64,000 bases of DNA from Beaufortia kweichowensis (GCA_019155185.1 CM032798.1:2679501-2743500), one strand, 5' to 3'. Shown: positions 1-12,260, counted from the first letter of the stretch. Program-made: numbers and translations. The notes: generated from the sequence alone by a model not told the origin.

Positions 1-1036
1 TGAATCCCTTTCGAGGGAGTATTTTTAGCGATTATTTCCTTTTCTCTGTGTGTGAATTCTACATTGAGATAGATAGCGTTGAAGAGATGGGTGGGGCAAA
101 CAGCTCTCATTGAACCCTAAGTACGCGGCTAATCACATGACAGCCAGAAAACGTCAGCAAGCGGCGATTCTGCGGAGAAAAGGCGCCCTCTTTGAAGACA
201 TGATTCATACGTGATAAAGTTCGCGATTCGACCCGATTAACCTTTCACTATCTGCATTATCGCCGACTACGTGAAGCCAGTGCTTTGCGCTTTGTGTTGA
301 ATGGATCTGTGGTCGAACCAGGCTTCAGCCGGTAGAAGAACTGTACATCAGACTTTGACTGGTGTACTAGAAAAGCTTGCCTGGTTAGTTCTTCATGGGT
401 AACACGTTTCGCATGCAAATCAACGACTATTAGCCTAACCCGAATCGAACAAAGGCTAGGAAACAAAGGAAGCAACCAAATGTATTTGTTATTCGTCGTA
501 GATTGGACTCATATGTCACATTGTAGCATTGAATACTCATTTCAAAGGCAAGGTCATTCATTGTATGAGAAAATTCACGTATTTATAGTTTAGTGTTGAA
601 ATGCACTTATAGACTTAATGCACTGAATATACTGAGGACTGCAGGCCAGGTTTCAGTGGACTTTAATTAAACTGGCCCTTATCAACTTTATGTAACAATT
701 AATGTGGTATTATTAACATGACTGAGCTCTTGAGTATTAATCATTGCAATGTAAGAGCGTAATAACTTACAGAAGAAGTACTACTTAATTCTTCTTAATA
801 TTTGCAAGCTATTTAAAGTTGACATAGGCACTTAACTGATGTGTGCTGTGATTTTTTTCCAACATGGCAATAACACAGGTGGAATACGCAGATGAAATAT
901 AACCAAAGCCATACTGAAGTATAAAACAGTCCCACACTTTAACTGAATGGTTAAAAGTGCTGTTCATAAGTACATAATTCCATCAGTATTTCTGGTTTCT
1001 TTTTATGTAAGCATACAGCATACATATACATAAGCA

Positions 1037-1062
1037 TATATATATATATGTGTGTGTGTGTA
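1037..1062. repeat. (TA)n/(TG)n microsatellite
   Basis: An alternating TA run passes directly into a TG run. It is a simple dinucleotide repeat in non-coding DNA. Confidence 0.85.
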
Positions 1063-2086
1063 TAAGCAAGAAAGATTTATGTTTTCATCCTGCAAATGTT
1101 ATATGAACTTAAACTAAAAAATAAAAGCTGATTTTCTGATATTCATTATATTAACCTTCAAATTCATTGTTATTTTGAGTTACACTCACATCCTACAACC
1201 AAACAAATTGCCAAATATTATAACGTTTGCCTTGTTTGTCTAACTGAAGTCATAGATTTTAAAAATATATTTCTATCTGTATTGTTTTAAATAAAAGGCT
1301 AAAAATAGTGATACGGTGATACAAAGAGTAAACCGAGAATCTAAAAACAGAAGTTCTAGGATGAGAGATCATGGCACTTGGACTGACTTACTGTGATGTC
1401 AACAAATAAAAGATAAACTTGTGAATGACAGTGACTGAAATGGAAAATGTTGTCATATGGAGCTATTTTTTGACTCACCGTGGTCTATTTTATGATCCCT
1501 TTGTTTGATGTTAGGGGACAAAGACTAAACATGTCTATGTGAAGGTGAAGTCTGGTTCTTCATTCAGATTGTTAACTGCAGAACCTCAAACATGGACCAG
1601 TGAATACAAAGTTCACTACAAAAGTCATCTTACTGATATTGTTGAATAGACACATCCACCCACAGCATTTATAATTTGTTAAAGCTTTAATGCAATTAAA
1701 AATTGCAAAGCAATAATATTTAAGTGTAAACATTGTGGATAAATCACAGGTTGGGATGACCCTGTGGGTTTTAGTTTGCTGCACCACAATCTATTACCAG
1801 TAGGTGGCAGCATTTCCTCAATATTACATTTTTTGTACCACATTTAACACCAGGCCATGTCTATCTACAACTCTGTACACAAGCCAATTTAGCAAGGTTT
1901 TGAAATCTTTCAATTACATTACAAGGGGAATTCCACCGATTCTAAATCTACTTTGTGATATGCTAAGAGTAAACAAAAACACTTTAAAGGTCAAACGTTT
2001 GGACACACCCACTTAATTTATTAATTTTTTGGGAGTTTCCAAGTATGTTGGGCACATGTTCACAGCTTCACTATATGGTCACGTAG

Positions 2087-2112
2087 TGTTTCATTCATTC
2101 ATTCATTCATTC
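2087..2112. repeat. (ATTC)n tetranucleotide microsatellite
   Basis: About five to six copies of ATTC in a row, in non-coding DNA. Confidence 0.85.
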
Positions 2113-3219
2113 CAAACATTTCCAGAAAGGCCTTCTTCTTGTCTATTGTCATATAATATACATTCAATTATATGTGTTCAAAATTTGGTTTCATAATTTG
2201 TTTTGTGTAGCCAACACCTTAACAGATTCTATTAAAAACTGGATGTGGTTTTGAATTTTTTGTCATGGCCTGCATTTAGACAGAGGCAAAAAGCTGCATG
2301 ATCAACAGTAGACTCCTTATGGTCTCACTCCATCTGATTTCATGCAATATTTTATCTCTCATAAGAGGAAGTAATTCCGTTTAAGTGAGCAATAACACCA
2401 TTCAATTACTTAAACTGATCTGCAAGACAGGACGCTTGTGGGCTTACAGCTGTGAGCACTGGGATCCAGCTTAAACAACAAAGAAAACAGTCTAACGACC
2501 ACATCAAAAGACACAGTATGACAAACTGAGCTACAAATATTCTCACTCTGGCTGGTTCTATATTAAAGTGACAAATGATAATCATGCCCGAAAAGCAAAC
2601 AGAAAAATGATATTCCATAAACTAACCACACCTCTTTTCTTAAACAAGCACATGCACACAGACACTGTAAGAAAACACTGTAAGAGTTCTTAAACTACAA
2701 AGGTTGCAACAGCCAGTTTTGTATGTGTGTGTGTGTGTCATCTGTTTTTGAACCAAGCACCCGCATGACTAAAGTATTTTGGTCACAGAGCTTAAACAGT
2801 TTCTTCATTTGTGTCAAAGAGCTGGCCTAACAAAAAGAAAAACAGTTCTTATAAAGGTAGAGGCATATAAGGCCTTATGTAAAATCATCAAACCATGGTT
2901 ACTCTCAAAACTGCTAGAAAGGCCAAGGGACAATCCAAGAATTGAGACAAAGTTCAGACAAAGAAAACGTTTCTTGATTTCTAACACAATTTTAGATTTA
3001 TAAACACTGTAAAACAGAGAATATCTATGTATTCTGATCTTAATGTTTGTAATTAATTACATCCTATCTTGAAATGAAGACTTTGAATGATTTCAATTGC
3101 ATTCCTGAAGGCCATGTACAGTTAACAGTTTACCCGAAAATTCTCTCATGCAAATCCAGATGCATAACTTTATTTCTTAAGTTGAGCACAAAGATTTTCT
3201 ATTGACAATTTAGTCACTT

Positions 3220-3266
3220 TATGTCCATGTATAGGACCTGACTATGTCCATGTATAGGACCCGACT
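3220..3266. repeat. About 23-bp tandem duplication
   Basis: A unit starting with TATGTCCATGTATAGGACC occurs twice back to back, differing at one T/C position near its end. It is a short, young-looking tandem duplication in non-coding DNA. Confidence 0.8.
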
Positions 3267-3680
3267 TGTTGAAGGTCCAAAATGAACATACATCCGTTAT
3301 AATGGTGAGTGGGAAAACCATTAATATTTTGAGCTTGTTTATATTGCAATCAAAACCACATTGATAACTTCACATAGCATCGGTTCTTGTATGTCTAATG
3401 ACAAAATATCTACAACCAATGAGATTTAAAGTTAGCACATATATAAGGACATAAAATCAAAGATATCTTTATAAAAAATCTTAGTGCACATCTGAAGAAT
3501 AGGAAAGGTCATATACATCTGGGATGGCTGAGTAAATTGAATGGATGTGTAAATTATGAAACAATTATCAACTACTATTTCTAATTTGCCTGTATTTTTT
3601 TAAGTAACACTTAAGATTTTAATAGCTTGTTTAAGTCTGTTTCATTCGTGGTGGAGCACAACTCTGCATGATTTTGCTCT

Positions 3681-3720
3681 ACAGGATTGAAAAAGAATAT
3701 ACAGGATTGAAAAAGAATAT
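3681..3720. repeat. Perfect 20-bp tandem duplication
   Basis: The unit ACAGGATTGAAAAAGAATAT occurs twice with no mismatch. Two identical copies indicate a recent slippage or duplication event. Confidence 0.95.
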
Positions 3721-3849
3721 ATTCTGCGCTACAGAATGTCTAACTGAAAATCAGCACACCAGCACTAATTCTGATATTACTTGTTTACAGCTGTTCTACA
3801 ATTTACATTTTAGACTAAATATAGTGACTAGAATAACTACAGTATTATG

Positions 3850-4130
3850 TGTGTGTGTGTGTCCTGGCAAACGCTACAATGTTAGGACCAAAATACCAGT
3901 AATTTTTAACCTTGTGGGGATATTTTTTGTCCCTATGAGGAAAACAGCTTATAAATCATACTAAATGATGTTTATTTGAAAATGTAAAAATGCAGAAAGG
4001 TTTGTTTAAGGGTTAGGTTTAGAGGTAGGGTTAGCTTTACAGGATACAATATACACTATGTACAGGATTGAAGTCATGTCTATAAGTCTAAATAAAACAT
4101 GGAATCACAACATGTGTATGTGTTTGTAAA
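3850..4130. repeat. Interspersed teleost repeat of the 'CTTGTGGGGA...GAGGAAAACAGCTT' type
   Basis: The block contains phrases I recognise from a widespread fish repeat: a 'CCTTGTGGGGATATTTTTTG' segment, 'TGAGGAAAACAGCTTATAAA', 'AGGGTTAGGTTTAGAGGTAG' and, near its end, 'AAACATGGAATCACAACATG'. No coding capacity is visible. The family name is not assigned because no repeat library could be searched. Confidence 0.55.
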
Positions 4131-5247
4131 GTATGACACATACAGACAGTGTTCCAAGAGTGCTTGGTATATATTAGCACTCACTGTCCAAAACGGTCAG
4201 ACAACAAACTACTACATAAGTACATAAAAATGAAAAGGCAAGAATAGTAAATAAGTTAAAGACGATCCAATGGTATGTGGAGTACCGTTTCACTTCTATT
4301 TTTTATCAATCCTTGCAAACCATAAAACAAGTAATGCCAGTTTTCTTGACATAGATTATATCACGTCCAGATGCTTTCATTGCTACTCATGACACACAAT
4401 CAGATATCAGGTTTAGTCTCAGTTTAGTTTAACTCCCTGCAATTAATAAACTTATAATTATCTACCCTTACAAAATATATACAAAATGTTATATAACATA
4501 TAATAATATATTATTATATTATATAATAAAATACAATGTTTTAAATGTTTTGTTTTTTACATTTTGTGCTTTTTGTACGTTATGAAACTGTGACAGTGTG
4601 ACAGGCCTATTTAAAGTTACTTACAAAATGTTCAATTGAAAATTGTTAATGTTTTGATTTCAGTTAAATTTTTACATTTTGTTAAAAATATTGTGATACA
4701 TGTCGTATTGTGAACCCAGTATTGTGTTGAATCATGAGCTGAGTGTATCATTACACCTCTTGCAATAACACTTTGGTGGGAACTGTGGTTCTAATAACAA
4801 ATCATTTTGCAATAAGGTTATGAAAACTCTTAAAAATGTTGAAAAAGAACAAAGCTCATCTGAGATTATTTTTGGAACTAGGTGAATAACCGCTTTGACA
4901 CCTGCTGTGACATAAAATATGATATCAGTGTAACTGGTCTACAAGTGCAAACCAGCTTTGCATCTTGAAAAATTCAAGGTCTTTGCAACAATATGTTACA
5001 TGTTACAACAATAGCACTGCTTACTTAGCTGTCATCATTAAAAGTGGGGGTAAGAAAACAAAACATCCATACACTGTTAAATTGATTCCATGTTGATCAT
5101 TTCAATATTGTTACAAAATACCAGCGGTATTTTAATAGGTTACTATGGTAACTTTTTTCACAATGGACTGGCTAGAACAAACTTTAAATAGGATGTATCA
5201 GCCTCAGCCGCTCCTGTTGTACCATGACAAGCAAAAAAGACACCCAC

Positions 5248-5479
5248 CTAATAAGAGAAGCCTGTGCGTTTGCTTATACTCTATCTTCTCCGCTTTCAGA
5301 CTCTTGTCAATGTTGCGGCTTCGCTTGTTCTCCGCTTTGATCCGCGCCCTCTCCTCCACCCGCTGCAGGTCCGAATGACCCGACTCCACATCGACACCGG
5401 GGTTCGCACCGGTCCGTCCTCCCGTGTACGTGATCGCAGACTGTGACAACCTTAATCTAAAGCTGTGACACATCCCCAT
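5248..5479 (-). CDS. Galpha-s/Galpha-olf type G-protein alpha subunit, first coding exon (partial gene)
   Basis: This single exon encodes 77 codons plus one base, read from ATG at 5479 down to a GTGGGTG donor after 5248. The protein starts MGMCHS, giving Gly-2 and Cys-4 for lipid modification, and ends in QTHRLLLLG. That is the beta-1 strand just before the GAGESGKST P-loop, and the phase-1 break there is the usual exon 1 boundary of this family. The THRLLLLG ending marks the Gs/Golf class. The MG-x-C start and the SR-x-ID-x3-L spacing before it look closer to the long form of GNAL than to the short GNAS start, so gnal-like is my best call. The start sits in a strong context (GGCCATGGGG). The remaining exons lie beyond the left edge. 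Neighbouring tubb1 and atp5f1e are the genes that flank GNAS in mammals, so a gnas-derived paralogue is the alternative. Confidence 0.83.
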
Positions 5480-5486
5480 GGCCGAT

Positions 5487-5930
5487 GCTGAGATATAAAA
5501 ACCTTGAGTAATTTAACATCCGAATGGAAAAGTCTCATAGGATAACAACTCCATAATGATGAGCTATCCGGGTCAGGTGGAGAAAGACTCGCTATCTCTT
5601 ACCGTCTTATCGCTCAGCCTTTCCAAAGGTGTCAGTTTGCCTCGTCGGATTTTCCCCCCGAGACTCTGAGCTTCACTATAATAAACGACACGCGTGGACG
5701 AGGCTGATCTTTGACCTGACACGCACGGCGCACTTTTTTTCAATGTTTGTTATTCTTGCTCTGCTGTTTCTGCTCAAATGTGCGTGACCCGGTTGAATGC
5801 CTCTCATTGTTCGCCACGGCGCTGCTCGGTGCTGATCTGAGACCAGCTCTCTGTCTTTAACTTTTACACAACGCGTTAAATTTTCACGAGCCACCCGGGG
5901 GAGGTCATGCAGTGACGTCACGTGGAAAAT
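5487..5930 (-). promoter_or_regulatory. Promoter and 5' UTR of the G-alpha gene, with a possible small UTR intron
   Basis: This CpG-rich block lies just upstream of the G-alpha start on the minus strand. It holds a perfect CRE palindrome (TGACGTCA, 5913-5920) overlapping an E-box (CACGTG, 5919-5924). A GTAAGAG donor (GT at 5602-5601) and a TATCTCAG acceptor ending at 5488 could remove a UTR intron of about 115 bp directly before the start codon. The intron is an inference from the splice sites only. A second perfect CRE lies farther upstream at 6307-6314. Confidence 0.5.
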
Positions 5931-7773
5931 TGCCATCACAATTTACAGATTTGTAAACTGTTTATGTAACTACTCATGTGTTTTAACACCCATCCTGTGA
6001 GTGTGATGCTACTGTCAATTTAAATGCCATGTTTTTTCATTTGTATTATTTGTAATACATTTTTTATTTTATTCCTTTATAAACTACTCTGTTTTGGTAT
6101 CTTGTAAAATGTTATTATTATTACAACAACATTATATATGGTTAAAAATTAACATACAATTACTGACTGTAATTTTTACTGAGCGAGCAAATTCATAAAA
6201 GATAAGTGTTAAAACTTGTCTCCTTATCTTACCCTGATTCACAGCGGTATATAATAATGATTTATAAGTTGAGCTGTCTGGTATGATTTCGCGGGAAACG
6301 TCAGTTTGACGTCATTTGACTTCAGCCCACGTAAGGATATGTACATAAAGTAATCTGCAATTTTATAATTCAAACAGAGATGGCGATAGAGAAGCAAAAG
6401 TTATGGATAGTAGGTATAGGTTATTGTTTCCTGTTTCATTGTTGCATCTCTGTCATTTGTTTTTTCTCAGTGGTGTGTACATACATGGCAGTAACGTACT
6501 TGAAATTGAAATATCTGGCGTTTTATTGCTGTTTTATTGATGAAAGATTGTACTAATGCAGCCATGGTTACAGCCATGCTGTAAAAACTACTTGGAGACA
6601 TGAAACACCTCAATAGAAAATCAGTAAAGAATAGAATAAATGGAATGAATGCATTATAAATGCATTTCTCAAATATCATTTTTATTTGTTTAGTGATGGA
6701 TACCTGGTGCAGATGTAAATGTTATAATAATAATATCCTGTAGGTGGCGTTATTGTATATCAACATGCAATTGTACTACACACTACATGTTTTTTACTTT
6801 ATTTCTAGATGTGCAATAAAAATGGCAATTTCATGTCATTCAAACACAAGCAACACACAACACTGTTGCCCTTTATTTATCACTGCTTTCTGTATTTACT
6901 CTTGCTCTCTCTCTTTTGATTCTTCTAACCTGAAATCATCAAAGAGCTCATTGTAACTACAAGATCTGACACAGATCAGTTCAAACACCATAGCAGTTTG
7001 CTAAATATATTACCGCTCTCCTGTTTCTTGGAAGACTGAGTAACCCGCACAATAACTTGCCTTCTGTTCATAATCTGTTCAATAGCATGCCTCATGCATT
7101 TACGTTATGTAAGATAGTGTCATGCTGGCACATGATCCCCAACATTGGGTCATCTCAACACTTAAATTATTTTGCTGTGGATGGATGGCAAGCTGTAAAG
7201 GTTGTGTAGGGTTAGTATTGTCTTGTGAGATTCTTGTGAGAATAGTTTGTGCAACATCTGTTGGTAAAATATATGCATCTGTGCTGTCTAAATTGAAATG
7301 CCAAATATTTCCATGTTAAATTCAACATTAAAAACTGTTGCTGGAAAAACACACAATCAATGAATGTGTGGTCTGTCTTTCTGACAGTCTGAGTCACTGT
7401 AGTTTGACAGATATGACCCTCCAGAGCCTTATCATACACACCAGAGAGACAGTGATGACTGTAGTTCATGATGTTAGAACTTTGCATCCTCTAATGCAAA
7501 AAATGTCAAAGACTCATTAAACTAACACAAATAATATTTAGAAACATCATACAATTGACAATATTCCTAAACATTAAAATTAAACATTAAACATTAGTTG
7601 CACTTTAACTTCATTTAACTTCATTTAACTTCCAACGTAATACTTTGTGGTACATTTTGGGGCAGAAGGGTAACTCCCTCTTGATGATGTCACCACAGGT
7701 TTAACACCCACATCAGGCACGTTAGAGTTACGGTCAAGGTTATTCCTTCTTTCTTCATGCCAACTTTGTCATC
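5931..7773. other. Intergenic DNA between the G-alpha promoter and tubb1
   Basis: AT-rich with no recognisable exon. It contains a perfect CRE palindrome (TGACGTCA, 6307-6314) and a ten-base unit (TTTAACTTCA type) repeated about three times at 7603-7632. The last few hundred bases should contain the tubb1 promoter and 5' UTR, but no clear core promoter motif was identified. Confidence 0.5.
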
Positions 7774-10486
7774 ATGCGTGAAATTGTTCATCTGCAGATC
7801 GGACAGTGTGGGAATCAGATCGGATCTAAGGGTGTGTATAAATATGCTCTTAATATGTGTGTTAAATATAGATCCATTATTATATAGATCAGTTAGTTAC
7901 TGCATTACCATCTTAAACTCAACTTTCTACAGGCAACTGAAAATGATGCTTTCTGTTTAGCAGTCTGATATGCATGTATTAGTTTCATTATTCATGTATT
8001 AGTTCATTATTTAGTTAAATATTTTTCTTTACAGTAGTGGTGCTGAGGTCAATATTTTACATTATTTTAAACAGCAGAAAGATGACTAAATAATATGAAT
8101 AGAATATTATAAATTCTGTTAACAACTTGCCTAAAAAGTTATTTTTTTACTATGCTTAAAGCATTAAATATAATATAAAATGAATAGATATTTGAAATTA
8201 TAATACGTGTTGCCATAGGGTGTTCCCCCGCTGTGGTCTTCTGTAAGATAAGAGGCACAGAGAAGGGTGGCAGGGTGGGCCTGTTTTATCATGAAAATGA
8301 GCTCAGAAGTCTCTATATGTCAAAGGCAGTAAAATTGTGGTAAAAATGAAATGACATCCGGAAGAAGTCACTTAAACTGAACTAAACTGATAAGTCAGCT
8401 CTGTTGAGCTCATGCTCCAGTTGTGAAAATACAATGTATATTTATATAGGGGTTGTATGTTTTTTGAAATCCAATGGTTGATTTGCATAATATTATTTTT
8501 AATGTGTTTGCAGTTCTGGGAGGTGATCAGTGATGAACATGGTATTAACAGAGTGGGAGCATATGAGGGTGACACGGACCTTCAGCTGGAGAGGGTCAAT
8601 GTTTACTTCAGTGAAGCACATGGTATGTGATTTACAACATATTTACACCATTACGTCCAAGTGTTTTGTATTTATATATAAAACAATTTGTCTGGTATTG
8701 GATTTTTTATTTGCAAAACGTTTTGTAATTCACCACATTGTATCAAATATTAAAGGGGTAGTTTACCAAAAATTAAAATGATTTCATTATTTACTCTTTT
8801 GTTGAACACAAATCCTCCATACAATGAAAGTCACTGGGGGCCAATGTTGATCTTTCATATTTAACAGCATAAGAAAGTCATACAGGTTTGCATGAGAGAC
8901 TTGAGAGTGGATAAATGATGAAATAATTTTAATTTTTAACTATACTTTCAAAGGTATGTTGCAGTACATTATAAGTTGGTTCTTTCAAAGTTGTAAAAGT
9001 TATACTGTATGTATTTGTGCATTAGTTTTAAGTATCATTTGTTAACAAAGAAGTACGTTTGGAAACCTTTTTTGTTTCCAAAATGTCTAAGATGTTTCTT
9101 TGCCTCCCAGGTGGAAAATATGTTCCAAGAGCTTTGCTTGTGGACCTGGAGCCAGGCACTATGGACAGTGTAAGGGGCAGTCACATAGGAGAGCTCTTCA
9201 GACCAGACAATTTTATACACGGTGAGACAACTTAAACTTATACTTAAAGATATATATTTTTTAACCAGGAAGTATTTTAATGAGATGAGGAACTATAAAC
9301 TTTACGAATCTCTATCAATATTTGATGCTGTTATGCTCTCTGTTAATGTAAAGGCAATTCTGGAGCTGGCAATAATTGGGCCAAAGGGCACTATACAGAG
9401 GGTGCAGAACTCGTTGAGCAGGTTGTCGATCGTGTCCGCAACGAAGCAGAGAGCTGCGACTGCATGCAGGGTTTTCAGTTTGTGCACTCCCTGGGTGGCG
9501 GCACTGGCTCCGGAATGGGCACCCTCATCATCAATAAGATTCGAGAAGAATATCCCGACCGCATCATGAATAGTTTCAGCGTAATGCCCTCACCAAAAGT
9601 CTCTGATACAGTAGTGGAGCCCTATAACGCAACACTATCTGTTCACCAATTAATCGAGAATACAGATGAGACGTTTTGCATTGATAATGAAGCGTTGTAT
9701 GATATCTGCTTTCGTACACTCAAGCTCACAACGCCCACCTATGGAGATCTCAACCACCTTGTATCTCTGACCATGAGTGGGGTCACCACCTCCCTCCGCT
9801 TCCCGGGTCAACTGAACGCTGACCTTCGGAAGCTGGCCGTCAACATGGTCCCCTTTCCACGTCTTCATTTCTTCATGCCGGGTTTCGCACCTCTCACAGC
9901 ACGTGGTAGTCAACAGTACCGTGCGCTCACGGTGCCCGAGCTCACCCAGCAGATGTTTGATGCCCGTAACATGATGACCGCCTGCGACCCACGAAGAGGA
10001 CGCTACCTGACCGTGGCGGGCGTGTTCCGTGGTCACATGTCCACCAAAGAGGTTGATGAGCAGATGCTTGCCATTCAGCAGAAGAACAGCAACTACTTTG
10101 TGGACTGGATCCCTCACAACGTCAAAGTGGCTGTTTGCGATGTTCCGCCACGTGGCCTCAAAATGGCATCCACCTTTATCGGAAACAATACTGCCATCCA
10201 GGAGATTTTCAAACGCATAGGGGAGCAGTTTGCTGTGATGTTTCGACGCAAGGCCTTTCTGCACTGGTACACGGGGGAGGGCATGGATGAGCTGGAGTTC
10301 ACAGAGGCAGAGAGCAACATGAATGATCTGGTGTCAGAGTATCAGCAATACCAGGATGCCACAGCTGATCAGGAGTGGGAAGCAGAAGATGAATTTACAG
10401 AAGAGGAAGGCTTGTCCTCAACAGTACACAACACAAGAGTGGAGATAATGACTGAGGTGGTTACTGAAACATCTGTCACCGAATGA
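7774..10486 (+). CDS. tubb1: Beta-tubulin, tubb1 type
   Basis: Four exons: 7774-7830, 8514-8622, 9111-9221 and 9354-10486, giving 469 codons. The last three junctions have canonical splice sites, and exons 2 and 3 (109 and 111 bp) have the usual beta-tubulin lengths. The protein begins MREI, the tetrapeptide used for tubulin mRNA autoregulation, followed by GQCGNQIG. The GTP-binding loop GGGTGSG and the conserved C-terminal helices follow. Beta-tubulin pairs with alpha-tubulin in microtubules; tubb1 is the platelet/thrombocyte form in other vertebrates. Assignment to tubb1 rests on neighbouring atp5f1e and on residues such as HLVSLTMSG. Two oddities: the first donor reads AAG|GGTGTG, so a canonical GT cut would leave one extra base and break the frame. 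The tail is also about 20 residues longer than usual, Ser/Thr/Val-rich, and ends TETSVTE. Confidence 0.93.
8750..8945. repeat. Degenerate cyprinid short inverted-repeat element (Angel-like MITE)
   Basis: This intronic block in tubb1 has the phrases typical of the element: 'GGGGTAGTTTACCAAAAATT', 'TTCATTATTTACTC', 'GTTGAACACAAA', 'AATGAAAGTCACTGGGG', 'AAGAAAGTCATACAGGTTTG' and 'GGATAAATGATGAAATAATT'. The ends pair as a hairpin, as expected for a short non-autonomous inverted-repeat element. The family name is from memory. Similar copies lie near 59.2 kb and at the right edge of the window. Confidence 0.65.
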
Positions 10487-11607
10487 GACACATTGCAAAC
10501 TTATTTTAATATAATTTCAGTATATTGTAAAGCATATTTTTTCGTATATATATCTCAAAATATTCTTACTTTACTATCTTACTATTACTGTTAAATAAAA
10601 CAATATAATATTTATATTCTATATTATATTTCAAACTGTTTATATTGTTCTGAAATTATACAAAACTAGAAAAATATGTAAATCTAAATATTTCATTATT
10701 TGTTGTCAAAACAAATTATTTTTATTTTTTATTATTCCTTATTTTTCTTTTACGCTTTTCCTTAAAAAACTGATTTTAAAACATTAAAATATGGCAGTAT
10801 TCTTAAACATAATATTAACAATCATTGTTTAAATCAGTGACTGGGCAAAATGCTATTTCAGCACTCAAAAATATTGCTTAACTTATTTCTATTTACATTA
10901 CACTTCAGTATGTATAGTGATGTGAGCATTACATTTTTAAAGAAATTCATGTAATTAATCTTTTAATCTTACTTCTGTGTTTCAAGAAATATTGTGTTTA
11001 GAAAACCTTGCTTGTTTGAATAATATAATGCAATAAAGCACAATTCAGATTTGTGTATAATCTGGAGGATAGCCAAAATAGGCTTTGCAATATTAAAATG
11101 TTTCTTAATACCTACATTCAATATCAAGTACTGTGTTGGCTACTCTATGTATCTACTAGCAATTTGTGTGCATTTTTAAGCTAGATTTATGTAATACACA
11201 TGCTTAATTTTTGTTTTCAGTCACCAAAAAGGTCACTAATGGTGCAACACTGTATATTAGACAATAAAATTAAATGACTAGAAATTCATATCTGTTGTTC
11301 CGATGGTATAACCAATGCAAAACTAACTATTAAACCAATATTGCTGCCTTTATATAAAACAACAAAACAGTTGCAATGATGATTAGTTGTAGACCCCTGT
11401 GCATGCTTTACTGAGAATACAAAAAAAACTATAATAGTGTCTCTCTCATGTCCCAAGCTAATCTCATAACTATTGTGACTACATGTTAAAAAGTAAATTT
11501 TAAAGCATAGTATACTATATAATACAGTGATCTATACATCTCATCAGAGAGCTCTGTAAATGATAAAAAAACAAGTGGAGGCTGTTTTTGTTTGAGGCTC
11601 TTCATAA
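10487..11607. other. tubb1 3' UTR and short intergenic gap
   Basis: Very AT-rich with no ORF of interest. An AATAAA at 10594-10599, about 110 bp past the tubb1 stop, is the most likely polyadenylation signal. The gap ends at the AATAAA of the convergently transcribed atp5f1e gene, so the two genes are tail to tail. Confidence 0.6.
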
Positions 11608-12260
11608 TTTATTAACAAAAGAACATAACTATTTTCATTCAATTAGGACATCCAAATTGCGGATATTATTGCAGACACAAGTGATGAAACAATCTGTTTG
11701 CAGGAATGAGGGGGGGTCACGTGGTTCAATTACAGCTCCTGCAAGAAAGTAAAACACACAAATAGTCATTTCACATCATGAAAGGCCACAACTATAAAAG
11801 TCTAAAGTCTAGGTGGTGAGAGAATGTCTCCACGTTTATTTCAGGCAAACATACATCAAGGCATAAGAAACTTACATCATGCAGTCTTCATTTTAGTGAC
11901 CTTGACGCTGCTTTCTGCGTTTTTAACTGCTTCCACTTTGAACTGTGGCTTCAGAGCTGCTCGAACGACCCTGGCGCAGATGGCCGAGTACCTGATGTAA
12001 CTACAATGACAAGATAGATATTAGTTATTGAACAACACAACAAATAACATTTGCATCTACGCGTCTGCTAGGACATAAGAATATTACGTAAAAACGTCAC
12101 TATAAAGCACGCACGTAAATATCTGTACAGAACCAATTCACCGATGCTTTAGCTTTACAGAAAACCAAACGCGTCACCAGTTCAGCAGTAATATCTAAAA
12201 CGCCTCATATTAATAATTATTTAGGTACCTCAGCCCTGCTTGTCTCCAGTAGGCAACCAT
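11608..12260 (-). CDS. atp5f1e: ATP synthase F1 epsilon subunit, mitochondrial
   Basis: Coding exon 1 runs 12260 down to about 12225 and exon 2 runs 12000 down to the stop at 11877-11879. They join AG|T to give a 51-residue protein. It begins MVAYWRQAGLSYIRYS, almost the same as the mammalian epsilon subunit, and ends in a basic KVTKMKTA tail. The product is part of the central stalk of mitochondrial ATP synthase; the family has no cleaved targeting peptide. A GTAAGTTT donor two bases after the stop and a TTTCTTGCAG acceptor near 11742 indicate a third, wholly untranslated exon ending at an AATAAA (complement at 11608-11613). The protein is too short for ordinary ORF calling. It is head to head with chmp4b (about 800 bp between starts) and tail to tail with tubb1. 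The reading frame is intact. Confidence 0.95.

Larger units (their letters stand above)
1..5247. other. Non-coding stretch left of the G-alpha exon
   Basis: No exon with recognisable protein similarity was found on either strand, and no other exon of the minus-strand G-alpha gene at 5.25-5.48 kb. The most CpG-rich part is about 110-480, which is less AT-rich than the rest and could be the edge of a promoter or first exon of a neighbouring gene, but no domain is visible there. The rest is AT-rich and holds microsatellites, two short tandem duplications (about 3220-3262 and 3681-3720) and one interspersed repeat (about 3850-4130), listed separately. It probably forms part of the long first intron of the G-alpha gene. 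Confidence 0.6.

Noticed and set aside
257..475. 72-codon minus-strand open frame in a CpG-richer block
   Set aside because: No recognisable domain, no clear splice context and short length. Kept only as a possible promoter edge.
9222..9569. 115-codon plus-strand open frame between tubb1 exons 3 and 4
   Set aside because: It begins in intron 3 and reads exon 4 in the wrong frame.
9650..10264. 204-codon minus-strand open frame
   Set aside because: It is the antisense shadow of tubb1 exon 4, whose sense strand encodes conserved tubulin throughout.
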